Both the position numbers and the translations under genes were made by a program. The notes beneath the pieces were generated by a model. The model was not told where the DNA came from, did no database searches, and saw only the letters and a list, made by a program, of their open reading frames with translations. From Pteria penguin (Eukaryota; Mollusca; Bivalvia; Pterioida; Pteriidae): DNA of 64,000 bases. Location: positions 59,459,739 to 59,523,738 of the forward strand of contig CM068584.1 of the NCBI GenBank assembly GCA_035048485.1, in the 5' to 3' direction. Shown here piece by piece: positions 19,973 to 32,375 of the stretch (within the stretch, counting starts at the first letter, position 1; every line of letters begins with the position of its first letter).

Positions 19973-20153
19973 TGTCATGTATGCATCCGGAATCTATAAT
20001 ACCGGTTTGGTTTTGTATTTACTCTATGCTTGTGTTATCCTGTCAATAAAATCACACGTGTTCTCTAGCTGCGGTCTCCAGTTATTACTACCTTACCTTA
20101 CCCCAGTTCAACTATTCAAGTGTCTCAGCGATGCACAAATTATAAACACAACA
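19973..20153 (+). repeat. 3' LTR
   Basis: Counterpart of 15596-15776 with a single G/C difference (GTTCTGTAGC versus GTTCTCTAGC). Confidence 0.93.
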
Positions 20154-21800
20154 GAGTCCGCGTTTTGTAAATTAGTTTCATTTATTTTCCAATTCATATT
20201 TGCCGCCTTTTTATGTTACTTTTTGATACTGCGGGTTATACCTTTATTACGTATTGCGGGTCATTTAAATTTCATTGGCTACTGATATTATATACCGCGA
20301 ATGTCTTTTATTTTACCGCTTAAACTGTCAGTAGGTCAGTAGAGATTTGCTTTCCATGAATTACATGCAGCTATTTTGTGTAACACAAATTTATATTTCG
20401 GAGTTTTATGGAAATCGTTTAATTGTAAGTATTTGCTTATTTACTGTATTCTTTACGTATTTTGGGTATACTATTGTTTAAATGATAATTTATTATGATT
20501 TTGTGAATTTCAAATATAATATATATACTCACGATTTCCTACTGTATCTACACAACTGAAAATGGTATTATTACATGTAAAGAATTGTGTATTACGATGT
20601 ATTGCATAAGTTTATGCAGTTTTAGTATTCCGTATAATATCAAAAAGTCTGTTATTCGTAAAGTACATTAAGATATGTATTTGTCTAGGCGCTTGTTCTG
20701 TTGACCTGTACAGCCTGGACCTTTTGGTTGTTGGACCCTGTTGTATTAACAAGTATATATGTCATGTCATCATATTATTCATATATTTATCTCGAGTTCT
20801 CTATATGCTTACTTTATTGTTTAACAGTAATTTGCTTCATTGTCAAATGTGTGATGCTTCATAAGACATGTATTTATCTATATTTATATTATAATTATTT
20901 TATAATATAGTTTACGGTTTAAAGTAAAATACTTGAGAAGTTACGTATTTGTATACGCGTATTGGTATATTTGTGTTATAAGCGAGGTAATTCTTGTAAG
21001 CTTGATGGTTATGATAGAACGTAGAAATGTATATGTATTTATGTAAGTAAAAGAGAGAGAGTTTAAAGTATGAATGCGTTTTATTTTTATATTTATCGTG
21101 CATATATTTATGATTATTATATTGTTTAGGGTCCATTTACAATAATAAACTCCTGAAAGTGTACCAGAGTTTTATATTTCCTAGGAAGTACCCTAAGTAT
21201 GGTGTGAAAAGATAGGAAATATACCCTGCTACATAATCAAGCATATATCGTTTTATACGCGATATGCCAGGTTATTGAGTTGTATTAATCAACGTTGTAA
21301 GATAGTTAACTCTTGCGTTCTACACAAAACAAGTACATCCTGTACTAGTTATCTTTCTTGATACGTGTTTTTGTACACAGCGATTGCGCACGCGTACTGT
21401 CTCTTTAACCCACGTGTTTTGCAAGACAAAGGAAAATTGTGCGCTCGTATTGTTGTTCAAATTTTGTCTTCCTCTACTGCCCAATGGTATTTATGGTATA
21501 GGTATTCGGTATTCTGGAGTTTCTGTTAGTATTCTTTGTTACACTTTTTGACCACTGCACGCCGTCCAAGGCGAGTATTGTAAATATCGTCCAACGAAGG
21601 CCTGTTATTAGAATTTAGCTCACCTGTTTCTATTTTGCATGTTGTACCATAAACACTTTTTGTTTTCGGCTTCACAAAAGCCAGATGTATAACAGTACAT
21701 GAACGTGGTGGTAATAATATTATATTATTATTAAATTGGGTATTACATAATTATAAGTTTTGTATTATATACATAAAATAAAAATATAGGCAATAGTAAT
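20154..21800. other. AT-rich interval without recognised genes
   Basis: Only short frames of low complexity. It may contain the remaining 3' part of the first LTR element, but no repeat of an upstream LTR was found. Confidence 0.4.
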
Positions 21801-21847
21801 ATTGGCCTTATGTGTTCTCTCCCTTTCTACGTTCTAAGGTAGCAACA

Positions 21848-22252
21848 ATGCTGAGGTCCAAAAGATCATCAAAGTCACCATATGCTAGGCCGTCCAGGTC
21901 CATGACAAGAGAAGCTTCGTCTGCAGCTGCAAGCACTACTGATAGTTCATCTGTACCTTGTTTATCTACCAGCACAGCTAACTCAACAGGTACTATCACA
22001 CCAATTGTACAGGCTGAGCTCAATCCCAACTCCCTGATTTGTTCATCTGACACTTTAGGGGCGAATGTATCCCAAAATATTCGAGATAGAATATGGTCTA
22101 AAGAATTTATAGACTCGGCTAAATTACTCCCTGCCGAAACAGATGCTGACCAGTCTGAAATTAACATCATGATGGCCAGCTGGTTATGCAACCTAAAACA
22201 GATGCCAGAAAAATTACAACCTTGGCTTCGTGGACTGATGCGTTTATCGTAA
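21848..22252 (+). pseudogene. DIRS gag-like N-terminal part
   Basis: The start ATG at 21848 gives MLRSKRSSKSPYARPSRS, a basic Ser-rich N-terminus like that of the first element. The block NIRDRIWSKEFIDSAKLLP parallels LKNKIWGDQFIEMKSLLP in the first gag. The frame shifts near 22240. Confidence 0.7.
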
Positions 22253-22308
22253 ATGCTAGTATTTATCTAACTAGGCACCCTATTGATATCTAAGGCATTC
22301 TTAAATAC

Positions 22309-22770
22309 TTGCACACAATACGTTTATGGGCAACCCGTACTCCCACAGCACAATGGCTTGAATACGATAAGCAGTTTAGACTTAAGATGGCTAGAAACAC
22401 CGACATTAGCTGGGGTTCCGTGGACGTTGAATTATGGCTATTATACATGTCGGGCCCAGGATTTAGTCCTCAAAACACAACCCAGCCGTCTTCTGCTCAG
22501 TTTGGTCCGAAATGTTATGACTTTAATTACAAAGGCTCATGCACGAAAAATCCTTGTTATTATCAACACCTGTGCTTAAAGTGCTACAAGTTCCACCCTT
22601 TTGTCCACTGCTGGTACAACCCGAATGGTATACAACAGCCTCGCCAGAACAACCCTAATTTTCGTCCCCAACTGCAAACCCCCTTCCCAAACAACACTCG
22701 TCCAAGAGCCTCCAACCATTTCCAAGGTACCCGACCCAGGAATATGGGACCTGGGGGTTTCTCCAATTAA
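22309..22770 (+). pseudogene. DIRS gag-like C-terminal part with CCCH finger
   Basis: Contains CYDFNYKGSCTKNPCYYQH followed by LCLKCYKFHP, the same C-x8-C-x4-C-x3-H finger as the first element. A proline/asparagine-rich tail follows. Confidence 0.75.
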
Positions 22771-23130
22771 CATCGTAACTCTTAAGAATTGGTTATCATC
22801 TTATCCTGACACACGAATAGGTAGTTTCTTACTAGATGGATTTTCAAAAGGCTTTTTCTTAAATTACTCTGGGATAAGGCTCCCATCCATACCCCGTAAT
22901 ATAAAATCAGCAGAGTCCGAAAAAAAAAAACCGAGCTGTTAAAAATTGTGCATAAAGAGATTAGTTTGGGCCGTATGGCAGGTCCTTTCACTTCATCCCC
23001 CATTTCTAACCTTAAATGCAATCCTATTGGTGTTCTACCGAAAAAAAAAGATGGTGTTTGGCGCCTCATATCCAATTTAACTGCACCTGTGGGTGATAGT
23101 GTGAATTCTCATATAGATCATAATCTATGC
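22601..23130 (+). pseudogene. DIRS RT N-terminal fragments
   Basis: Frame 22601-22942 holds LSSYPDTRIGSFLLDGFSKG, matching the pre-RT block of the first element. A frame change occurs at the A10 run near 22920. Frame 22948-23133 holds NLKCNPIGVLPKKKDGVWRL (RT entry block) and is cut by the insertion at 23131. Confidence 0.8.
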
Positions 23131-25410
23131 TAGTGAGGCCCATCGCAAATGACTAAGTTCAAATTAATCAAAATGCGTTGTTTGCAATTTTCGCATCAAT
23201 AATTTATCGGGAAATATTTTTAACAGGTAAATCAAAATCATATCATTAGAATATTCATTTTGTTTTCTTCTCATTTCTTGAATTTCATCTCATTTGGAGT
23301 AGAAATAAAGAAATTAGGGCAATTTGAAAATAGCTAAAATCATTAAAATATCTAACGATACCGCGGCGGTACAGCGAGACGTTTATTTTGCCTTATAATT
23401 GACGGCGCGCTTAGAATCAATGAGCATAAAAGCGATATGTTCACTGGCGTTGTTCGGGGTCACGGTTGTATCAAATCCAGTGAAGTGAAGTTTTTCAGGT
23501 AGATACGTCCTTTACCTGTAAACAGCTGATCGCCGAAGCGAAAACGATTTACGATGCGGGCACACATAAGTTTTTTAAATATATAATTTTCAGTTTTTAA
23601 TTTATTTCTACCGGCCCGTAATATGCGATAAGTATGTTTCCCCCGATTCATTTGATACCATTTTTATGAAAATATACCTAGAAATGACTACAGACATTTA
23701 AAAATAAAAAAATAGCGTCTTCCCCTTTGCCAAAACAACGGTCCGCCATATTGTTTTCACGAGTCATTTGATTACATCGATATACATATTAAACAATCGT
23801 ACATTATAAAGTTCTCAAATAAGAGAACACATAACGAAAGCAATGTCTACAGAAGTAATTATGATTATCCTATTTGTGAAAAAAATTACCCCGTAGCTAT
23901 TATTTACAAAGTTTTATTTCTCAAAAGTTTCATTTCATCATTCATGATGTAATTTGAAGAACGGCGTGGGCGCGTGGGTTAATACTTACCATGAACGATT
24001 TTTACATTTGAATGTGTAATTATTGGTATTTACATTGATTAAATATTTAACGATTTCATATAGTTTATTGTAATTTTGTAGCTCTATTAATACGATTTTA
24101 TACGAGTTTCCTCCGACTCGGGGCGACCTCCACGTATTGTCGTATAGAATTATGTACAGAAATACACATTTCAATGTAATAAATACCAAGACATATATTG
24201 TGCGATAAAATAAGACATCGTTTCATCATTTAGAATACATTGACCCCTATTTTGATTCAAATGATTTGGTTTTAATCCTCTTTAATTAATTTTGGTATTT
24301 ATATCAGATGGCCAGTCCCAAGACGAATTCTATAATATATTTAATAGTTGACTTCCTAATCAAGTTGCAATATTTTCAATATATCGACGTAACGTCGTCT
24401 AGGGCGATCACCTGTCACCTGTGCGGCTAAATTATTACGTAATATCACCTCAACCGGCTGTTTGACCCAGCAAATATCAACTTTCATTGCGTACATTTAA
24501 CAGCTTTCAAGATATTAATTAGCGATCTTAATAAACTGGATATTCATATTAATGAAAGACAAGGATTAATTATCATGTTTCCTGTTAATTGTGAAGGATC
24601 ATCATGGAGACATAAAGAACAGGAATTGAAATCAACCAAACTTTACGGCAATTTGTATTTATGAAGAGTTTATATTTGAGATTTTCACACTTTTAATAAA
24701 AGTTTTTATGTTTTTAGAATAATGAATATAATACATATAGTAGATTAATATGAAAAATTAAGGTATACTATGATAAATTAAAAGGTATGTGATATTTTTC
24801 ACATTTCTTTAAAGAGTTATCCGCCCCTGATTTAGGTAAAAATGTTTTTGCTTATACAGAGCTTACTTTTTGTCATACAATCTAAATTCCTTCAAATATC
24901 CTTATAACTAACCATTTTAAATAAGTTTTTACATTATTATGAATCCTTGTTTAAGTTTTTAGGAAAATGACCTTGGACATTTGGACTTTGTCATTTTCAT
25001 CAAAGTAAAAAACCATTCTTCGTCAAGTTTAAGAGATTATATTTGAGATAATAAGACGTACAACCAATGTTTTTATCTTTTTTCGTAATACCTGTAGTAC
25101 ATAGAGTAGATTAATATAAATAAATAACAAATTTTATGCATAACTGATTACGTTATACACTCATAAAATTGCGAGGTTGTGCATTTTCATTTGCTTGAAA
25201 AAGGTGTGAAAATGCAATATTGTCCATTTTCAAATCCTCGTATCTTGTAAAGTACTCGAGATAAACCCGTGAAATTTTTAGAGTTTGTTGACTATAAAAC
25301 TTGCTTGGTAACTTACTTATTCTCTGGTATATTGAGATACAAATAAATTATTTAAAGGCATCTAAATAGTGTATTTCATGTGTTTTTAAGGAAAGAGTTT
25401 GGGCCTCCCT
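23131..25410. mobile_element. hAT-like non-autonomous insertion, 8-bp target duplication ATCTATGC
   Basis: The 2,280-bp insertion splits the DIRS RT codons. ATCTATGC occurs at 23123-23130 and 25411-25418, and the RT frame resumes in phase when one copy is removed. The ends read TAGTGAGGCCCA and, inverted from the right, AGGGAGGCCCA. An 8-bp duplication fits hAT (also Merlin or P). No transposase frame is visible inside; all ORFs are short and AT-rich. Confidence 0.75.
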
Positions 25411-25660
25411 ATCTATGCACAGTTTCTTATGCTTCATTTGACCAAGCAATAGACATGATCCAAAACTTGGGCAAGGGGGCACTTCTGTGCAAGATGGACC
25501 TGTCTAATGCCTTCCGCCTTTTGCCTATTCATCCTTTAGACTTTTGTCTGTTGGGCATGTTCATTGATAACTTGTAATACTTTGATAAATGTATGCCCTT
25601 TGGTTGCTCTATTGCATGTGCAACATTGGAAAAATTCTCAATCTTTTTACATTTTTTTTT
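25411..25660 (+). pseudogene. DIRS RT fragment after the insertion
   Basis: Resumes with SYASFDQAIDMIQNLGKG and LCKMDLSNAFRLLPIHPLD (motif A Asp), a TAA at 25576-25578, then YFDKCMPFGCSIACATLEKF. This corresponds block by block to YYYDKCLPMGASSSCQMFEK in the first element. Similarity ends around 25660. Confidence 0.85.
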
Positions 25661-25884
25661 TGTTCATTTTACGACAACTTACGCTGCTAAAGTACCACAA
25701 GCAACAAAAACATCGTCATCGTCGCTCTCCAAAATCACATCCATCAACGCAATACAGGAGACCACAGCGACGGACGTCGGCTATATTGTAAACAAATGAA
25801 AAGTAGTCGAATCACTTGATTTCATCAGCACACGGCGTAAGTAGTAAGTGCAAATCAAGTTGTAAACGTTCAGAACATCGACGA

Positions 25885-28800
25885 CAAGTGTTTCATGTGG
25901 TCGGTATTGTCAGCCTAACACCCCACCCAAAGAAAACATAAAAATCCCAAGAGAGTCGTAAACTACGCACAGTACACAGACGAGTTGTACTTTAGTGACA
26001 TCCCGTATCCGGTACGCGTATATTACGTCACCAAATTCGAAAAACAAAACCACATCTCTATCAATGTCTTTGGTTATGAAGAGTGAAATCTATCCTCTTC
26101 ATCTCACCAAGGAAACAGGATTACGTCACGTCGATCTCCGTGTCATCACCAAAGAGGACAAACGTCATTATTGTTAGTTAAGCACTTTAATCGACTGTTA
26201 TCTGACCAAAGGGACCATAAAAACCAATATAATTCTTGAAATTTGTTTACATGGGTTCACTAAAAAGTGACTCCGGAGGCGACATCTACCCTACTGTCAG
26301 GTCCATGGAGCTCAGCGGACGGAGATACCGACCGAAGAGGATAAATGGATTCGTTACACCGATGTTTTGAAACAACTGAAAAACCATTACGTGGTCAGGG
26401 ATCATTCTGGGCCGCGATATCGGGATATTAGCGCATTATTTTCGTCAAAATCCCATTAAAACTCTCAGACTGCGCCAAAACTCCCATCGATATTTTTCAC
26501 GAGATTTATAATGAATAAATATTGTTCGAACTGTCTTGAGTTGTGTTACGAATCACTATCATTCTGGCGTTTGAAAGATCGTTTTAGAATAGCTATTGAT
26601 AATTTAGCGTCATGTTAACTATGACTTAAAAGCGTCCGTAGCCACAATTATGCCTCCCAAAAGAAAACTCCCTGAGCCCAGAAATGGGCAGTATCACATC
26701 CAAAACATACTAGTGATTGTGAGAGAGCTTCCTCTAAACAAAATCTTGTCACATCACCCATCAGGAACAGACTGTCAAGTGACCATTGCACAGAACTGAT
26801 GACTTTGATGATTGAAGGGAAAGATTCAGGAGAATATGACTTTAATGGTGCTTTAAAAGACTGGAGAAATAAAAAAAAAAACAGACTGATTTTCAGGAAA
26901 TAGAAGACATTGTTAATGGATATCTTGATTCGTTACTTTTTTTTTTCATTAGTTAAAACACTTTTACAGTAATTCTTGATGTCGGACTGGTCACATGACC
27001 TGATTTGCATCACATTTGTTGGGGGATAAGTCTCAGGATTTATCATCGCTGTCTACGAAGAATCCGATATTTTGAAATCTTATTTTTGCAAAGTGCGGTC
27101 ATATAAATTTCGAAGAAGGAAAGAGAGTCATCGTCGTGAAATTCCTTAATGAATTTCAATTTTATTTAAGACTCATTTAGCTATTGTGTTCAAAATATAG
27201 TTAATCAAAGTTGCATTACGGTCTATGATAAACACTGAGTTTATCCCCTAGGTCATCCTCGGAATGTTTCGGCGATTATCTTCATTTATATCTTAGGGTG
27301 ATGTCACGCCGACTACGAGAATGCTATTAAACACTCAGGAGTTTAGAATTGTGCATTTTATTATTCCTTGAATTTAAAACAAAATACAAACGGATGAGTA
27401 GAAATATCCCATGAAATTTTAGAAAATCCCATTAATATTTATTTGATGGGATAATTATCCCATTACTTTCAGATTCCTGAATGATCCCTGCGTGGTCTAC
27501 GTAGATTTAGAATGTGTCTTAGAGCTAATGTACGGCTGACAACCGGGTACAAAACATGCATCCACCATCAGATTATCTAGACAGGTACCGTCCGTAAAAC
27601 CGTATAAAATAGTGGGTCTCACAGAAGATATGACAGAGGAGAATGTGGTCTACAGGGGCCCTAATGCGACAGACCTGTTCGTAGTACACATGGTTCGATT
27701 GGACGAGCGTCTTATAAACCTCTTGCGTAATCCAAAACCCATGCAGTTGACAGAAGAAGATTTTACAAGAAGCTACACATTGTAGCATATGTGGAGGGGA
27801 GCTAGGCGTAGAAATTAGGCGTGAGCATTGCCATATCACCAGCAAATGCAGAGGTGCAGCACACAATGAATGCAATCTAAACTACAAACAAAGGGAGAGA
27901 ATCCCCGTCTTCTTCCACAACCTTGGAGGATACGACGCTCACTTGATCATGTAAGCCATCGGCAAAATAAAACACAAAAAGATCAACTGTATCCCGCAAC
28001 ACCGTGAAAAGTACATATCGTTTTCGCTCGGAAATTGGAGTTCATTGACATCTTCCAATTCCTATCTACATCACTCGAGAACCTGGTCAACAATCTAAGT
28101 CAAGATAGTTTAACAAAATTCAAGCAACCCCAGCCATACGCCAAGAAGAGTCGACCGGGAAATACCGACATGAAAATGCAACTCCTCAACCAAAAGGGTG
28201 TATATCCGTATCGATACACGAGTTCCTTTAAGCAAGCTCTTCCACCTAAAGAGGCCTTCTATAACGATATTGACGAAAGTCATATTTCAGTGGAGGATTC
28301 TTTTCATGCTCAATTAGTGCGAGATGTACTTAACATCAAAGATCTAGGAGAGTATCACGACATGTACATGGAGACCGACGTACATCTTTTGGCTGGTGTG
28401 TTCGAAAATTTCAGAGCACTCTGCCTAGGTATTTATAATTGGACCCAGTTCATTTTTATACTTCCCAGGGACTGGCATGGCAGACCGCACTCGAGATGAC
28501 TGGCGTAGATTTGACCCCCTACGAGTTCTTTGCAGAAATGTCACTCATTTTTTGCACGTCTGAAGTACTGTGTGACGTCATCGGTCAACACATGCAGGAC
28601 TACGTTAAGAGTTCGAGCTGTCTACCAAACCGAGACGTTTACTCATAGGTGGCATGCGCGCCAAAATATTGCTGGCCACCCATCTTTTAAAATGGAGTAC
28701 GGACTGGAGGTCAACAAACTTTATTGGACTGTGGAATTCAACCCCGTGCGTTTTCAGCAATTTGCATCAGCGATGAGCGGCGCGCTGGTGACGTCCATCC

Positions 28801-29590
28801 GTCCAAAGCCATTACCGCCGACACGAGGAAATTAGAAAGCAGATTGGCGTTTGGCTCCACCATTATGGATCAAGAAAACATTTCCGTGGTGACGGACCGG
28901 CCATGATGGAAGTCAACCGCCCGCAGTTTAAAAGCGCCCACTCAATTGATAGAAGATGAAGAACATTACGAGGCAGAGAAAGCGAAAAGAAATCTTCCCG
29001 TTCAAATAGGCTACTTCATTTTGCAGTATGCAAAACTACACATGCCTCAATTCTATTATGATTTTCTCGATAAATTTGTAGACCGATCCGATTTCGAGTA
29101 CTGCGAGATGGATACCGACTCTGAATACATGGCCCTGGCTGCACCCGACTTCCTGTCTGCAGTGAAACCGGAATTGAAGGACGAGTACCTTCGCGGACTC
29201 ATGAGTATTATCGACAGGGATTGGACATCGGGGCAGATTGTCATCATCACTGGTTCCCTCGAACCTGCTGCCGCGAACATGCAGAGTTTGACAAGAGAAC
29301 CCCGAGACTCCTCAAAATCGAGTACGAGGGAGACGGCATGATCGGCCTCTGCTCCAAAACATATATCGTGAGCAAGAAAAGGACAGTAAGTGCAACTAGT
29401 ACCATTCTGACCGCCGCCCGACTGCTCCGCAAAGCCATGAAATTGAAACCAAAACTCCTGCTGCCAAAAGAAACGAATTTGGTTCTAAGGGAATAAGTAA
29501 AAGGTCAGTGCCAGATCCACTCACCACATTACGTCAGGTATTAAGGACCAAGCGACCGGGTCACGGCACAAATAAAATAAAAAAATATAT
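25885..29590 (+). pseudogene. Polinton/Maverick-like protein-primed DNA polymerase B, broken copy A
   Basis: N-terminal words FMWSVLSA, then YTDELYFSDIPYPVRV and FEKQNHISINVFGYEE begin the gene. HLPYCQVHGAQRTEIPTEED follows before the insertion at 26396. After it come VVYVDLEC (exonuclease Exo I, D-x-E), CHITSKCRGAAHNECNLNY, FFHNLGGYDAHLIM (Exo II), EYHDMYMETDVHLLAGVFEN, QYAKLHMPQFYYDFLDKF, and YCEMDTDSEYMAL (polymerase motif C, DTDS). WFPRTCCREHAEFDKRTP and IGLCSKTYIV close the family-typical C-terminus. Stops and frameshifts interrupt it repeatedly. Such enzymes replicate Polinton/adintovirus-like elements by protein priming. No capsid, ATPase or retroviral-type integrase of such an element was recognised nearby. 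Confidence 0.85.
26396..27490. mobile_element. 1.1-kb DNA transposon with CAGGGATCATTC ends inside polymerase copy A
   Basis: The ends are perfect 12-bp inverted repeats, CAGGGATCATTC...GAATGATCCCTG. CGTGGT flanks both sides (26390-26395 and 27491-27496). The polymerase frame resumes in phase across the site, which confirms the boundaries. If the terminal C is left out of the repeat, the duplication reads as 8 bp with one mismatch, as in hAT. A short frame starting MPPKRKLPEPRNG at about 26651 and a T/A-rich interior are the only content; no transposase is recognised. Confidence 0.8.
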
Positions 29591-29599
29591 ATATATAGG

Positions 29600-31310
29600 G
29601 AACTCCCATATTAACCACCGATTGAGTAAATTCCTTTTTTTTAATCGCAATGTTTTGATCATTCGATGTACAGGAGTAAAACATGCTGAAACCATCCGTA
29701 TTCTCCTGGACACACCACTCCCGATAAGACGTGATGACGACACGCGACGGTGTTACAAAGGTCGAGTGTCATCCTAGATAAAATTATTGGATCGTAACTT
29801 AGACGTTAAACGCACTGGTCGAGATGATCAGATGGTGCCAATACCTGTCTTATAAACTACTCTCCAAAAATTTAGTGAGACTTGTTTCTAAACCCTATTT
29901 TGTTTGATAAATTGATTATTAATAAACATCGTAAAGGGAGGGGAAGATGTTACTTGATAAACTATAAAATAAAGGAAACAAAAGGAATTGGATTTATTTT
30001 GGTTATGTATAATTAAATAAAATTCTTTATTTACCTCGTGTGGGTATTTATAACGAAGACGTTGACCGTCTCGCTGTACGTCGATCTCGTAAATGATTCT
30101 AGTTTATTGGGTAATGTTTATATATAAACATCGTACATACATGATTGATTTTATAGCCGCACTCACTTATTTTGTGTAAACGAGGCCACCCATGTATATA
30201 AACGTTATGAAGGGGAGGGGATGTTACATTGCAATGGTATAACATTATTTAAACAATTTTATTTTTGGATACTTGAAACGAGAAAAAAGAGGCAAATTGT
30301 TTCATATTGAACACAATTTTGAATACCAGGTACCTAAATATTATGTAGGCTGATACTTCGCACGCGTTGTAATTTCCTTGCTGTAATCCTTACAGCTCTA
30401 TGTACGGTGGATGGAGTATTCCATCAGTTATTATGATGACCACAGCCTTGTGTTTAATTCCGGGCTGATTCGTTGTTGCCCAACATACACTCGTCCTAAA
30501 TATCAGCATCCCGTCCTAGGTCAAAAGTCTTCGTTTCCCTATAAAATGTCAACATATCTTCATCATATATGAATTAGAATAAGATTCACAAAATTACAAT
30601 TTACTACTTATAGAGATAGATCACAAAGATGATCTGTCCATGAGTATGAAAATTCATAGTTCATTAATGTTATCGGATGTTTCAGTGGTATGAAGATTAT
30701 TGAATTAATACTAAGGCCTTTCATTGACCGTCGTTTTTGAAGTTATATTAATGTTCAATGACGTTAACCAGACGCCAAGTCTTAAATATATATGATCCGT
30801 TTCAATACAATTAAAGATAAAGAAAGAGAAATCCATATTTTTAATTCATAAACATATCGTGCTAACGTTAGGCTATAAAACCTCGCCTTTTATTATAATC
30901 GCAAAACATTTTTTTCTGATTTGATTGATAAGTTCCTGAAAGTTTTGATAGCAGACGAAGTAGATGGATGACACTTCTGAGGAAAAACAGACACATCGGA
31001 TTGACTTTATGTCATGATTTTATACTTTATTATTTTTCTTTTCTTCGTATCTAATGTAAAATAATCTTCGTAATGACACTGATACTGAGTATATTAACAC
31101 ACTGGGAATAAAATCAGAACATTTGTTCCGTACATCCGACCATTCACAATGGATCAGAAAATGTGTTTCTGCCAAAAGTAAGGTTTTTTTTTTCATGAAG
31201 ATGAAAAACAGTATCGTATAAAAAATATTTTGATTGTATTTGAAAACGGATACATAAATAGACAAAGATATACTTTGAGATGATAAGTCATAATTCCCCC
31301 CCCCCCCCTC
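29600..31310. other. AT-rich interval without recognised genes
   Basis: No coding content could be supported. A C13 run lies just before the SINE at 31317. Confidence 0.45.
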
Positions 31311-31316
31311 CCCTAG

Positions 31317-31474
31317 GGGCAGGCTTGATGTAGTGGTTAAGCGCTTGGCTTGCGGCACTGACGATCCGGGTTCGATTCCCGGGTTGCGCCACAATGTTAG
31401 AGGTTGGTAACCTCGTGCTTCCATGTCGCGATATTACTGAAATATTGTTGAAAGCGACGTATTACACCAATCAA
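31317..31474 (+). mobile_element. tRNA-derived SINE, second family
   Basis: The A box is TGATGTAGTGGTTAAGCG and the B box GGGTTCGATTCCC. The body continues ATATTACTGAAATATTGTTG and AAAGCGACGTATTACACCAA with a TCAACCCC tail. That body is a known molluscan SINE type from my recollection, not searched. It differs from the family at 9881, 43851, 55541 and 60943. Confidence 0.8.
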
Positions 31475-31504
31475 CCCCCCCCCCCCGATGTTCATTCATA
31501 AATC

Positions 31505-31877
31505 ATGCCCAAATGGATAGACACTGCTAGGTCGTTAGACCTAGTAAGGTGTCATAATCAACTACTGGAACAACAGCAGGAACAACAACCACAGCAGCAA
31601 CCACAACACAACAACCCCAGCAATAACAACCGCAGCATCAACAAGAAAACCCGACAATATCATCGTCGGCAGCTGCTGCCGACTCAATTATTGTAAGTGT
31701 CTGACGGCTTAAAACTATTTTGTTTCTAAAAGATACTATCGTTTTCAATCATTGGCTTTTGATTTAATATATTTGTAAGTTATAGGGATTATTTGTAATT
31801 ACCTTTTTTTTTAATTTTCAGCACCCCTTCATCGTCACGGTATCTATGCCTAGTCCAAAGAGTATCAATTTTTTATG
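31505..31877 (+). CDS. Possible small two-exon gene with Q-rich first exon
   Basis: The ATG at 31505 opens MPKWIDTARSLDLVRCHNQL followed by a Q/N-rich run. A donor-like ATT|GTAAGT sits at about 31694 and an acceptor TTTTCAG at about 31821, which leave the message open for another short stretch. The second exon could also be read in another frame. The product is unknown, and the Q/N-rich stretch may be simple CAA/CAG repeat translated by chance. Confidence 0.3.
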
Positions 31878-32375
31878 ATTAATATTTTGACAAAATTTTC
31901 AACATACATTATACATAAATACCGTATTGTATTATATCTATATATATTTGACAATGAAATAAAGTATTTACATACTCTAATGATTTTACATTGACGATGT
32001 ATTAGATCATTATAGTCAATTATTTCATTAATATCTATATACGTTATTGAGTTTATTCATTTTCTACATAAATTATAGTTTATTCCTTTTCTTTAAAAAG
32101 TCTGAGCCCGTGGTGGCGGAGGGGACTATTTAGGTAAGTCATGATATTATTTGTATTTTAAAACATTTGAATTAAATATAAATTAAAATTGTACTAATAT
32201 TCATGCCATCAAAATTATCTCTAAAGCATTTCTTTGACATTTTCCATGACGTCACAAACATTACGAGTTTGAATCAATCAATGCTATCAAGGATGCGCGC
32301 GCACTCATCATCGAAACAAAGAGGACACTTACTTTCAAATTGCTTTATTCTGAGAGAAACATTGAAAACTTCAAC

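Larger units (their letters stand above)
15596..20153 (+). mobile_element. Ty3/gypsy LTR retrotransposon with near-identical LTRs
   Basis: The 181-bp LTRs (TGTCATG...ACAACA) at 15596-15776 and 19973-20153 differ at one position seen by eye. A primer-binding-site-like TGGCGACGAG follows the 5' LTR and a purine tract precedes the 3' LTR. Order is gag, zinc fingers, protease, RT, RNase H, integrase. No clean target duplication is seen (GTGTG left, GAGTC right). Several frames are broken, although the LTR identity implies a recent insertion. Confidence 0.93.
21848..25660 (+). mobile_element. Second DIRS-like element, decayed and interrupted
   Basis: Gag-like frames (21848-22770) are followed by RT fragments (about 22770-23130 and 25419-25660). 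The 2.28-kb insertion at 23131-25410 lies between the RT fragments. Similarity to the intact element at 483-3066 ends near 25660, where Polinton-like sequence starts soon after. Neither the recombinase nor the terminal repeats are visible. Confidence 0.8.

Noticed and set aside
15591..20158. GTGTG / GAGTC as a target duplication of the second LTR element
   Set aside because: Only three of five bases agree; not called.
20701..21136. Short hydrophobic ORFs at 20701-20910 and 20912-21136
   Set aside because: Low-complexity AT-rich translation with no conserved pattern.
30000..31000. Capsid or integrase genes of a complete Polinton
   Set aside because: Searched by eye in all frames around both polymerases; nothing convincing, so only polymerase remnants are claimed.
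31822..31877. HPFIVTVSMPSPKS as the start of a Polinton packaging ATPase
   Set aside because: It recalls the HPF..V.GPT.SGKS start, but the Walker A glycines are missing and the reading frame is uncertain.
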